Positions 1 to 7,429 of a stretch of 12,752 nt of DNA are shown here, one piece after another. Source of the stretch: Psilocybe azurescens (lineage: Eukaryota; Basidiomycota; Agaricomycetes; Agaricales; Agrocybaceae). Numbering within the stretch: position 1 is the stretch's first letter; each line of letters begins with the position of its first letter. The stretch lies in the NCBI GenBank assembly GCA_023853785.1, contig JAJIRX010000461.1, forward strand, positions 1 to 12,752. The letters are read 5' to 3'. The translations under genes were made by a program, and so were the position numbers. Below the pieces are notes generated by a model, which worked only from the letters and a program-made list of their open reading frames with translations, did not search any database and was not told the origin of the DNA.

Positions 1-455
1 TTTGGAGGGATCCACTGGACGCTTGGTCGTTCGAGTTTCCTACAGTAATTGAGAAGTGGCTGTGGAGAGTATCAGCTGTCTTGGTATCCAGTCTCCTCTG
101 CATGTGTCTTTGCTGCAGCTGGATTACTTATGGGAAAAGACTGTTTGAACAAGTACATTGAATATAGCTACGCCATAAAGGTTTATGCGCAAGGTTCTCG
201 ACGTGATTAGCCCACATTGAGTTTGTGCATAGCTGCTCGTGGTGTCCTTCTTATTTTGCCTCTCATAGGTCTTCGAGCGCTGCCTGCTGGAGCATACATC
301 GATCTCAATTGGACCGCGTATCTTCCTCATATTTGAACATCTAATCTGCGTACATACCACACATTTCTTGACCGTTTTACTTTGGTTTTACAGTTGTATA
401 GTTCAAATTATAAATTATGAAATGTATATCATCCATATATTTGCCGTTTTTGCAG
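1..455. other. No secure gene; possible upstream exon scraps
   Basis: No reading frame here resembles a known protein. Two plus-strand stretches follow acceptor-like pyrimidine-AG sequences, near 119-120 (tttgctgcag) and near 268-270 (ctctcatag). Each opens a short frame, for example GLRALPAGAYIDLNWTAYL from 271. They could be 5' exon fragments of the decayed gene starting near 456, but nothing in the sequence proves it. A convincing acceptor (gtttttgcag) ends at 455 and marks the first exon I can support. Confidence 0.3.
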
Positions 456-1385
456 CATTATAAGCTACATGAGTCTCCGATTACACAGATTGAAGAAAAA
501 CGAGTTAATAAAGAAGTTAAGGTGCCTGAGAACGCGGATGCGATATATTTACGGTACTACACTCGAGCTGCGGCTCATGTCAAGGCTATCATTGTTGAGT
601 TCTTTGTCCCCTACCACACCTTTCAACAACTCTAGAACGGGCATGCTTATGCCTCGTTTTCAGTCGAACATGCAGGATGGTTCAAATACACGTGCAAACA
701 GGTATTTCATCCCGTGTACGACAGTTTGGACAAAGTGCGGTATGGAGTGAGAGTGAGAAAGTATACGGCCACTTTGATAAATGTTCCACTCGGTTGCAAC
801 CCAATCAACGAGTGTGACATCAAACCAATTGAGATCCATGGAAAGGAATGGGTACGACTAGCTGCGAGGATCTTATCTGTGCCATTAATTTCAAGGTCTA
901 AGAACTGGGATAGTGATAAGTCAAATAGGGAATCTGGACACGTTACCGGTTACTGGAAAGTGGATTCCTAACCAAGGGGATGTACTTCTTGGTGGAGTTA
1001 CTTAAAAGATAAGGTACGAGAAACACTGAACAGCTAGTAATGATGTCTTATGTTGACCTTCACGTTCAGGGATGTGTAGAGCCTGGTATTCGTGTAAGCT
1101 GCCTGCCCTTGCTCTACTTACACTTTGTCCTGATGAAATCTTGTACTGTATAGCGTCATGAGGCACCGTTGGAAAATCTACACAATGGCGATAATTAGGA
1201 AGATATGTGTAGCACGACACCGGCCAATATCAACGGTGTAAACTACAATGGACCAACGTCATGTACTGATTGGGTAATAGAATACGGCATGTTCAACACC
1301 AGCACGATATTGACTTGAAAATTGTGCTCAGGGCAAGTATGGTAAATAGGGAACATGGCTGATCAACGACCATCGCTGCTGGTGA
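456..1385 (+). pseudogene. Decayed multi-exon gene, basidiomycete Cys/Trp repeat-motif family
   Basis: I recognise the motif architecture as a basidiomycete-type protein family but cannot name it or its function. Plausible exons are 456 to about 859, then about 938-1013, 1070-1093, 1154-1273 and 1332-1385. Introns 1014-1069, 1094-1153 and 1274-1331 are GT-AG, 56-60 nt and all phase 0. The frame reads HYKLHESP, VKVPENADAIYLRYYTR, then AGWFKYTCKQVFHPVYDSL, RVRKYTATLINVPLG and DIKPIEIHGKEW. Two related motifs follow. The first is PIEIHGKEW, TSCEDL, GYWKVDS, WWSYLKDK, GC. The second is TPANINGVNYNGPTSC, DW, GKYG, GTWLINDHRC. In-frame stops occur at 633, 969, 1196 and 1347; the last two fall where the pattern predicts Trp (TGG to TAG). 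One frame change lies near 858 in ggg, between HGKEW and TTSCEDL. The next splice, around 870-938, no longer has a clear donor. This is a relic, not a working gene. Confidence 0.7.
1070..1093 (+). other. 24-nt micro-exon of the decayed gene
   Basis: Eight codons (GCVEPGIR) lie between an upstream intron ending ttcag at 1069 and a downstream intron starting gtaagc at 1094. Joining 1013 to 1070 and 1093 to 1154 gives LKDK-GCVEPGIR-RHEAPLENLHNGD with no frame change. That continuity is the reason for calling the exon. Confidence 0.55.
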
Positions 1386-1553
1386 TCTGACTGTTTTGTT
1401 GAATGCCGTGGAACTGATACACTTCGTTCTGAATTTGGGTGTACCTCATACAACCGTGAACACTATGCTATTTTACTTTCTTCGATCTTGTTCTTTTGTA
1501 CATATCAGTGGCAAAATCTACATAAATTGTACAGCTTACCCCAAATATGCAAC

Positions 1554-1569
1554 GATTCGCTAGCGAATC
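1554..1569. repeat. Perfect 16-bp palindrome
   Basis: GATTCGCTAGCGAATC equals its own reverse complement. It could be a dimer-protein binding site or chance. No neighbouring gene supports a role. Confidence 0.6.
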
Positions 1570-2062
1570 ATGTTTTCGAGGACCCTCGGACGAGCAGGCA
1601 ACTTAGTTACGAAGAATTCAAGACCTCCCTATCGATTCGGGTTACGGATTGGGTTAATCTTTGTGACCATGAGAGAGAGCATGTTAATTTTTGTGTTGTT
1701 ATTCTGTTGAATTGCATCTCGGTTGTCGTTGTAGAGATAATAAAAAATTTATTTATAAATGTACAAAAAACATCCTAGTTCAAACATTCCAACACCTTCT
1801 GGTTATATGTGCGCAGAGGTTAGCTCCTCCCACCCCGCCACGAAGGGCAGTGAGGGGCGTAGCCGATCTATCCACAGAGGCTAGAGTCCGCACCTAGCCC
1901 ATACAGTATATGTATATCCTCCTACTCGCAACGTGAACCCACACCAAACTCGATCCACCGCCCTACAAAGTTGCAGGGTACGATACCGCAAGCTCTGAGA
2001 GAACTTAATGGTCAATATACCAGAAGAATGAATTGCGACCAGAACAAATACCTTCGTTGTTG

Positions 2063-2078
2063 TAACCCTAACCCTAAA
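2063..2078. repeat. Short interstitial telomere-like motif
   Basis: TAACCCTAACCCTAAA is about 2.5 units of the fungal telomere repeat (TTAGGG on the other strand). It is too short to indicate a chromosome end here. It may be a relic of double-strand-break repair or chance. Confidence 0.4.
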
Positions 2079-2230
2079 CACTGTACCCTCTGTAAACAAA
2101 CATATTCTCTACTGTAGAGTCAGCACGATGCAGTTAACGAAGTAAACTGGAAGACTTACAAGAAACATTACTGCGTGAATGCGACGTAGGCCCAAGTCGT
2201 GATTCGAGGGCAAGGACAGGGATATTCACG

Positions 2231-3152
2231 GTTTGTGGGAAGACGATAGGTCGCATCGGAGTAAGGGTGAGATAAACATTAAACATCAGGTTGGACGATT
2301 TGCATTAAGGCGGTATGTGCCGCCAAAGTAGAGGTGTATTGTCCTCTAGCAATTGTATGTTCCACGGGTTGCGGGAAGCTGATATGTCATGTCGGCCTTT
2401 GGATGGCCGGCAATGCATGCTGCGTTGTGTGCAGATAGCGAATCGAGATGGAAGAGGGTGGGCGTGAGTTCGACGAGATGGAGACCAAGGCCGTGAAGTA
2501 TTGTTGTCAGCTAAATTAAAGAACCGCGTTAGTAAGAGACATCTGATACAATTTAAAAGAACGCACGTCGACTAATCATCTTCGAGGACATAATCTGTTC
2601 CAATGCGATCTTCAACGTGTCGTAAGAATGTGCCGTTCGCGGAAATAGATATGTTGCTTCGGGGAAAAGCATTCTCGAGCGAATCAAGAATGCCGTCCAC
2701 CCAATAAATTTGATGCGATCATCATCTCCATACCTCATCTGCAGTCCACTTGAATAGAGGTGCGCCCGGCAAGTTAAATGTGCCATTTGCGGGAAATCGA
2801 TACGTGGCGTCAGAGCAAGCTGCAAAACCTTTGGTCGAATAAACACGATGCTACGTCGTTTGCAGACTAGTCGAGGTGAACCCAGCACTTTGCTAAGACC
2901 AGAACCAATGTGAGAGTTCACGTTTGGCGCCAAGTCGATACATTATGTCCGAGAGAAGCCTGCTTCAGCATAGCCTTGCATTCATGATAAACACGGCGAG
3001 AGGGTCAGGGACAGCCGCATGCGCATGGACCGCAGACGCAATAAATGAGGCCGCCGTTCGTTTGATTCAAATGTAATTACTACACATTGCAGGTCAAAAG
3101 AATGAACGCGATAGATATAAAAAAAGCTACACACTTGCACCATAATACGCTC
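2231..3152. repeat. Degenerate satellite-like array, units of about 135-150 bp or multiples
   Basis: One diverged motif of about 30 bp recurs at 2231-2259, 2367-2395, 2635-2663, 2785-2815 and 2922-2953, then again at 3153-3182 and 3396-3424 inside the younger repeat. The shared shape is gttTGcgGgaagtCGATAygtcgtgtCgGag. Spacings are 136, 268, 150, 137, 231 and 243 bp. A second motif, roughly aATAAAcatgatgc, falls between several of them (near 2271, 2701, 2843 and 2983). The array is too diverged to set unit ends by eye. It explains why this stretch, about 1.3 kb including 3153-3424, holds no gene. Confidence 0.5.
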
Positions 3153-3396
3153 AATTCCCGGACGTCTATACATCCTGTCTAGCCTCATTCCCCTCCTATC
3201 TCAGCTGAAATCACGATAATCCGCCTCCCAGTTCGAGATGTAATGTGTTTCAAAGGCCGTGAACTTGCTGAGGCCATACAGACGTGGTAATTGGTGAGTG
3301 AAGGCAGGTAGCTTCAATAAGATCTGTGAGAATAGAACGTGTATCAAGAATAAAATCACATACCCATCATTCAAACGTCTCATCGTAAAATGCTCG
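3153..3396 (+). repeat. 244-bp tandem repeat, copy 1 (uninterrupted)
   Basis: Copy 1 aligns with copy 2 at a constant offset of 244 bp. Shared blocks are gctgaaatcacgataatccg (3204; copy 2 at 3448), ggccgtgaacttgctgaggc (copy 2: ggccgcgaatttgccgaggc) and ggtagctt (3307; copy 2 at 3551). It continues through gtatcaagaataaaatcaca and atcattcaaacgtctca. Because copy 2 carries the transposon, this copy shows what the unoccupied site looks like. Confidence 0.85.
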
Positions 3397-3558
3397 GTTG
3401 CCGGACGTCGATGCGTCGTGTCTAGCCCTCATCCTGCTCCGACTTTAGCTGAAATCATGATAATCCACCTCCAAGTTCGAGGTTTAGTGTATTTCAATGG
3501 CCGCGAATTTGCCGAGGCTATAAGGACGTAGTGATTGGTGAGCAAAGTCGGGTAGCTT
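3396..3558 (+). repeat. 244-bp tandem repeat, copy 2, left part (split by the transposon)
   Basis: It matches copy 1 up to ggtagctt and is cut by the TA-flanked transposon at 3561-6604. The rest resumes at 6607 as atgagatcgg, against ataagatctg in copy 1. Removing the element and one TA restores continuity with copy 1. Confidence 0.85.
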
Positions 3559-3560
3559 TA
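3559..3560. repeat. TA target-site duplication, left
   Basis: TA directly precedes the transposon terminus CAGCTAACTG. It is the standard duplicated target of Tc1/mariner elements and matches the TA at 6605-6606. Confidence 0.85.
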
Positions 3561-3647
3561 CAGCTAACTGCAAAATGGTAGGCCGTTTCCATTTCTTTGA
3601 TGTCCGCCCCTGTTTGGCAAAAGCCTTGTCAAAACAACCGGATTTGG
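3561..3647 (+). repeat. Left terminal inverted repeat
   Basis: This 87-bp arm starts CAGCTAACTGCAAAATGG and ends ccggatttgg. It matches the reverse complement of 6519-6604 with six substitutions and one indel. The outermost 34 bases are identical, as expected if they hold the transposase-binding and cleavage sequences. Confidence 0.9.
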
Positions 3648-3753
3648 ACGTTGCGCCTTTGAGTCATGACCGCCGCCGCCTCGTCGAGTGAACGTCGACT
3701 CAGGTCCTAGTTCTTGCACTCTTTCAAAACTCCTACTACGTTACTAATAAATC

Positions 3754-4858
3754 ATGTCTAACTTTCGGTACATATCAGAGGAGCAGAAGAGGCTCGTTAT
3801 AACAATGTTTGTCAGAGGAATGAAGACAAGGAATATTGCTCTTGCCACAGGAATCAGTCCTCGATGCATCCGAAGATTTATAGGCCTGTGGAAGACTACT
3901 GGGACAGTGTTGAAGCAAAATTTAGGTGTAGAGAAGGGCAGACCTCGTGTGTTGACATCATTGGATGTCTTGGTATGTTCTAACACCATTTTTTGCGGAT
4001 GGCATGCTGACCGGTGCAAACTGTTACCCAGTATCTCGAATGTCTTATTGAGCAAAGGCCTGATATCTTGGTATCGGAGCTACAGAATGCGTTATCTGCT
4101 GCCTACAATGTTGAGGTGGATGCAACCACAATTACACGTACTCTACACAAACGTGGATTAACCAAGAAGAAAGTAAGCAATAATAGATGCGCTATTGAAT
4201 TTTGAACTTTGTGTAACCAAAGACTGTAAAGATTACACGACCTGCCCGAGAGCGAAATGAAGAGCAGAGATCACAGTATCAGATTGATATTGGGAAAACT
4301 ACCCACCAGAAACTCTCGTTTTCTTGGACGAGTCTGCCTGCAATAGAATGACCGTCGGCGGAGCATGGGATGGGCACCACTGGGTAAACGTGCAAGGCGC
4401 CATGATTACTTTGTTCGAGGTCAACGATACTCAATTTTTCCTGCAATCTCGCTCAACGGAATTCTCCACATTGACATTCTCACAACGTCGTGGACAGCGG
4501 ATGAGTTTCGCTTGTATGTTGAGGTATTGCTGGACCAAATGAATCCGTACCCTCAGCAAAATTCTGTTCTTGTTCTTGACAATGCCAGCGCACACCATTT
4601 TGATGACCTACGTGCACTGATTGAAGGTCGAGGCATGCGTCTTCGCTATCTACCTCCTTACTCACCTGACTTCAACCCCATCGAAGAGGGCTTCTCTGGA
4701 ATGAAAGCATGGCTTTGCCAAAATAATGACTACGTACTTGGGGAACTGACAGGTGAAGAAAGCTGTGACCCATATGCGATACTTTGGGAAGCAGTTTTAA
4801 TTTGATGACACCAAAAAACATTGCTGGATGGTACAGAGACTGTGGGTATGTACAATAA
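3754..4858 (+). CDS. Tc1/mariner DD34E transposase, three exons, frame broken
   Basis: Cut-and-paste transposase acting on the element's ends. Exons are 3754-3972, 4032-4172 and 4232-4858. Introns 3973-4031 (GTATGT...CCCAG, branch CTGAC at 4007) and 4173-4231 (GTAAGC...AAAG) are both phase 0. Residues 1-55 form a first helix-turn-helix (ISEEQKRLVITMFVRG, RNIALATGISPRCIRRFI), followed by a GRPR linker. Exon 2 encodes a second HTH (DILVSELQNALSAAYNVEV, ITRTLHKRGLTKKK). Exon 3 has the catalytic triad: D in VFLDES (4327), D in LVLDNASAHH (4578) and E in NPIEE (4683), with 34 residues between the last two. The end is NIAGWYRDCGYVQ with TAA at 4856. Frame shifts fall at 4292-4294 (ggg), 4355-4356 and 4795-4798 (tttt), each equal to one missing base. 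Allowing for them the product is about 329 aa, normal for the family. It is either a decayed copy or carries sequencing errors. Confidence 0.88.
3973..4031 (+). other. Transposase intron 1 (59 nt)
   Basis: The donor is GTATGT, a branch-like CTGAC lies at 4007-4011 and the acceptor is CCCAG. Splicing joins LTSLDVL to YLECLIEQRPDIL in phase 0 and skips a stretch with no transposase similarity. Confidence 0.75.
4173..4231 (+). other. Transposase intron 2 (59 nt)
   Basis: The donor is GTAAGC and the acceptor GTAAAG, with several in-frame stops inside. Splicing joins GLTKKK to ITRPARERNEEQR in phase 0, the normal connection between the second HTH and the catalytic domain. Confidence 0.75.
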
Positions 4859-4859
4859 A
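4854..4859 (+). promoter_or_regulatory. AATAAA polyadenylation-like signal overlapping the transposase stop
   Basis: AATAAA begins two bases before the TAA stop at 4856. The convergent gene's stop codon begins only 30 bp away, so the two transcripts must overlap or share a very compact 3' region. Confidence 0.4.
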
Positions 4860-4888
4860 GAAAGAGATATAATACTACATAGCACCTA

Positions 4889-6294
4889 CTATATTTCAAC
4901 ACTTTGCTCTTTTTGATAGAGGCGGGCCTTCTTCCTCTCCTTTTCTTTGCGCAAAATAACCTTTTCAACCCCTTTCACCAACGGTCGAGCTGCTCCTTCA
5001 GGGATGCCTAGTGCAACTAAGTAGTCCTTCTCAAGCTCCAAAATGGTCTCTGCATAGACAATCTTCTGATGATTGAGAAGAGGCAAATATTGTGGTAGAT
5101 CGAGTTGAGGGTACTTTCGGTTGAGATCTTGTAGAACATCAGCCAGAGGAAGTGATTCTTCATCGCTGTCACTTGTATCGACCGAGAAAGTAGAATGGGT
5201 GCGTTTCATGCCCAGTCCAGTGGAGTCACCAGAGATAATGTTGTGACGGCTTGACTCCCAAGAAGTGCATTATTGATATGAACATGTATGGGTGGGACAT
5301 TAGACTTGGAATTGACAGGACGTATCCGGTTGGCCTTTTGGACAAGGTTGTCGAAAGAAAGACAATGCAGTGGACGAACACAGTCTGCATCGGCATCATT
5401 ATCATGCTTGCCAATAATTTAAAAAAAATTCACAGTGATATACACATAAGAACTCACTATTTTCCATGCCCATAGAGTAATTTCTTCAAGGCCAAGAGCT
5501 ACATGCTCTGTCGGATCCTCAGGGCTCACATAGCACCATCTATTTGGTCCACTGTGATGTGCACATTGCAGCTTTTCCTTGACGACACGGAGCTCAGCAC
5601 TGTATGCAGAGTCTGTGGATCGATTGCCATCGGTTTTCTTCTTTGGAGCTTGAGGCATTGCGGGATTCTGAAACAAATGAGTGATATATAATAGAAATAG
5701 AATAAGCCTGACATACCAAGTGGACAACCTCTATAACAATTTCCTTCCTCCTATGTGGGTTGTTCTGGATGCTGAGAATGGTTTTGAATGCATTATCAAT
5801 GTCAGAGTTGGTGTCAAGTTGATGGGATGCAGCACGCTTTCCCTCATCACTAGTCTTCCAACCTAGCTGAGCAGTTGCAGGATCCAGATTCATTGAAGCT
5901 ATAATATGGTCACGAAAATCACGGCGGGAATATTGACCTGGAACTCGATGTCTCTGGTGACCTTGTCATTGACAGGAAAGCGTACAACAATGCCACGGCG
6001 GCCTTGAGAATAAAATTTGTCAGTAGGAAATATGAAGAATATATTCAAGAAATACCTATTGCTTCCATGCCCTGAGTAGCCTGCAGTGTTCTAGGCAGTG
6101 GATCAATATTTTCGTCTTCATCATCCAACCCGGCTGCTTGATTGTCGAGCATGTGATTGGCAACTGCTACAGCAATATCTTGAGGGCAAGGGGTGGCATA
6201 GGGGCTACACCAAGGAGAAATCCCGCCACTCCGCACCATTTTGCAGGGCCTGGGGGTAGTGGTAATAAGGATTTTGGTAATTTGGATTAGACAT
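4889..6294 (-). CDS. Transposon passenger gene: unknown protein with C-terminal SAM-like domain, four exons
   Basis: I do not know its function. Exons on the minus strand are 6294-6056, 6002-5717, 5667-5458 and 5406-4889. Introns of 53, 49 and 51 nt (GTATTT...CAAG, GTATGT...TTCAG, GTGAGT...CAAG) join in frame. The protein is about 416 aa. Its N-terminus is MSNPNYQNPYYHYPQALQNG, rich in Tyr/Asn/Pro/Gln; an acidic DDEDENIDP segment follows. Then come RGIVVRFPVNDKV and YSRRDFRDHIIASMNLDP, a basic PKKKTDGNR linker, and a His/Cys/Trp motif (LQCAHHSGPNRWCYV) followed by GLEEITLWAWKIHD. The C-terminal 75 residues (LADVLQDL, LPQYLPLLNHQKI, ILELEKDYLVALGIPEGAARPL) fit a SAM domain, then a Lys/Arg-rich tail. 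Frame changes lie near 6205-6210, 5942 and 5206-5272. A start at 6239 would avoid the first break, but 6294 fits the TATA box better. Partner roles (DNA, RNA or transposase binding) are only inference. Confidence 0.72.
4910..5150 (-). other. SAM-like domain of the passenger protein
   Basis: The hydrophobic spacing of LPQYLPLLNHQKI, ETILELEKDYLVALGIPEGAARPLVKGVEKV follows the five-helix sterile alpha motif pattern, with the typical 'L..LGI..G.R..' core. SAM domains mediate protein-protein or occasionally RNA contacts. Assignment is by eye and needs a profile or structure comparison. Confidence 0.55.
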
Positions 6295-6336
6295 AGTAGC
6301 AAGGGTGGACTGACACGAGCAGCACTATGCACTCAG

Positions 6337-6345
6337 CCTTATATA
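6337..6345 (-). promoter_or_regulatory. TATA box of the passenger gene
   Basis: TATATAAGG on the minus strand lies 43 bp upstream of the ATG at 6294. Transcription would start near 6310-6320. That excludes the Met at 6332 and favours 6294 as the first codon with a leader of roughly 20 nt. Confidence 0.6.
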
Positions 6346-6406
6346 CCATCATGAACTCAGGGTCGATGCTCCTGTCTTTCAGTGAGGAGGATAATCAGCA
6401 CAATAC

Positions 6407-6437
6407 AATCAACAAAAAGAGCTTAAAATTGTTGATT
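6407..6437. repeat. Short inverted repeat upstream of the passenger gene
   Basis: AATCAACAA (6407-6415) and TTGTTGATT (6429-6437) are perfect 9-bp arms around a 13-nt spacer. They lie between the TATA box and the right terminal repeat. A regulatory or transposase-binding role is possible but unproven. Confidence 0.35.
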
Positions 6438-6518
6438 TCGGTAGGATTAATGTAAAGTGTCATTGTCGGCGTCTGCAGTAGATTCTACTTAGTCATGGGC
6501 GTGGGTTGGTACTCATTA

Positions 6519-6604
6519 CCAAATCCGGCTATTTGGACAAGGCTCTTGCCAAACAGAGGCAGACATCAAAAAATGGAAACGGCCTACCATTTTGCAGTTA
6601 GCTG
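6519..6604 (-). repeat. Right terminal inverted repeat
   Basis: The reverse complement of this 86-bp arm matches 3561-3647 and ends exactly at CAGTTAGCTG before the TA duplication. The loss of one base in the ctttgatg/tttgatg run is the only length difference. Confidence 0.9.
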
Positions 6605-6606
6605 TA
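6605..6606. repeat. TA target-site duplication, right
   Basis: TA follows the terminus CAGTTAGCTG and pairs with 3559-3560. Confidence 0.85.
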
Positions 6607-6686
6607 ATGAGATCGGTCAAAATAGAACATGTATCAAGAATAGAATCACATACCTATCATTCAAATGTCTCAAACACCGTGTATCG
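6607..6686 (+). repeat. 244-bp tandem repeat, copy 2, right part
   Basis: Copy 2 resumes after the transposon. aatagaacatgtatcaagaa and atcattcaaatgtctca match copy 1 (aatagaacgtgtatcaagaa, atcattcaaacgtctca). Similarity fades after about 6672, so the right edge is approximate. Confidence 0.8.
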
Positions 6687-7108
6687 TACTTTCATCCATT
6701 CATTTGAATCTGCATGTCATGTCAGATGGCGCTCTCAAACAATGATCGAGTACCTACTTGAAAAAATATGAAACTCTTGCGGAGCATGACTGACACATTG
6801 AGTACATCTTATTCATAACATAAGAACAGAACGGAGCAACAAATAAAACAAAAACATACCAATGTTGGGTAACGGTTGAGCTGCGTAGTTTTGAAAAGTA
6901 GAGAAACGACAAAAGTCCTGGAAATGAAAACGGATCTCGGTGCTTTGTTTGCCTACAGCACATATCACAAACATGCCAGATCAAAGCATCATAGATGCTG
7001 GACCGTCTTTCCAGACAACGGCATTTCGTTATGAATCGTGTGCTCACTTTGGTTCCCGCTAGCTTTTCTCCCTCTCCCTGACGTGTTTTCCTTCCCTCTC
7101 ATTAACTT
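6687..7108. other. Unassigned DNA between repeat and direct-repeat block
   Basis: A 97-codon minus-strand frame (7047-6754) has several Cys residues but no recognisable domain, and part of it reads like an intron (GTATGTTTTTG). I see no convincing gene. A pyrimidine-rich stretch at 7056-7100 leads into the direct repeat. Confidence 0.35.
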
Positions 7109-7429
7109 GGCTTGATGGCCATTGCTTTGCATGGCATAACGAGTCCTTTTGTGGGACTCATTTGAACCATCCTTTCTTACTTATGCTTATACTTTTTAGC
7201 ATCAACAATTTATAATTACATATACTGAACAATTCATTATGCACAATACCAAAAAATAGAGAAAAAGGAGCCATTTTATTATGTGGGGGCCAGATTTTAC
7301 CATCCTTCCTCATACTTTACGGCTTCAAAAATTATAAGCCATATAATGAATGACCTGCTATGCACAATGCAAAAAAACTGGAGAAAAGGGAGCTATTTTG
7401 TGATGTCAGAGCCTGATTTTGCACTTTTA
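7109..7429 (+). repeat. Long direct repeat, left copy (head-to-tail dimer)
   Basis: ggcttgatggccattgcttt... to ...gcctgattttgcactttta is repeated at 12438-12752, offset 5,329 bp at the start. Differences are mostly one-base changes in homopolymers plus scattered substitutions. The unit is itself a tandem dimer of about 122 bp: 7188-7309 resembles 7310-7429 (tatactttttagcatcaaca and tactttacggcttcaaaa; ttatgcacaatacc and ctatgcacaatgc; ggagccatttt and gggagctatttt). No coding capacity is recognised. Confidence 0.85.

Larger units (their letters stand above)
1386..2200. other. Unassigned intergenic DNA
   Basis: Only short open frames without recognisable motifs occur on either strand. Possible processing signals for the upstream relic include aataaaaaat near 1739-1748. 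A 16-bp perfect palindrome lies at 1554-1569 and a telomere-like motif at 2063-2078; each is listed separately. Confidence 0.5.
3561..6604 (+). mobile_element. Tc1/mariner-type transposon, 3,044 bp, with a second gene
   Basis: The element has both ends: inverted termini CAGCTAACTG...CAGTTAGCTG, long inverted arms of 86-87 bp, and TA on each side. Inside, a DD34E transposase gene runs on + (3754-4858) and an unrelated four-exon gene runs on - (6294-4889). The two converge with 30 bp between stop codons. The copy inserted into a 244-bp tandem repeat whose sister copy lacks it. Tc1/mariner elements usually measure 1-2.5 kb with a single gene, so the size and second gene are atypical. Six substitutions and one indel separate the two arms, while the outer 34 bp are identical. 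Both genes have frame interruptions, so this copy may be inactive unless those are sequencing errors. Confidence 0.9.

Noticed and set aside
2063..2078. Telomere or chromosome end
   Set aside because: Only about 2.5 repeat units, embedded in non-repetitive sequence.
2553..2933. 126-codon minus-strand open frame
   Set aside because: It spans several units of the degenerate repeat array, has no recognisable domain and looks like a chance frame.
3744..4055. 103-codon minus-strand open frame over the transposase exon 1
   Set aside because: It is the antisense shadow of a clear helix-turn-helix exon and runs across a good plus-strand intron.
6294..6332. Met at 6332 as the start of the passenger protein (minus strand)
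   Set aside because: It lies only a few bases downstream of the TATA box at 6345-6337, upstream of the expected transcription start. The 6294 start gives a distinctive Tyr/Asn/Pro-rich N-terminus.
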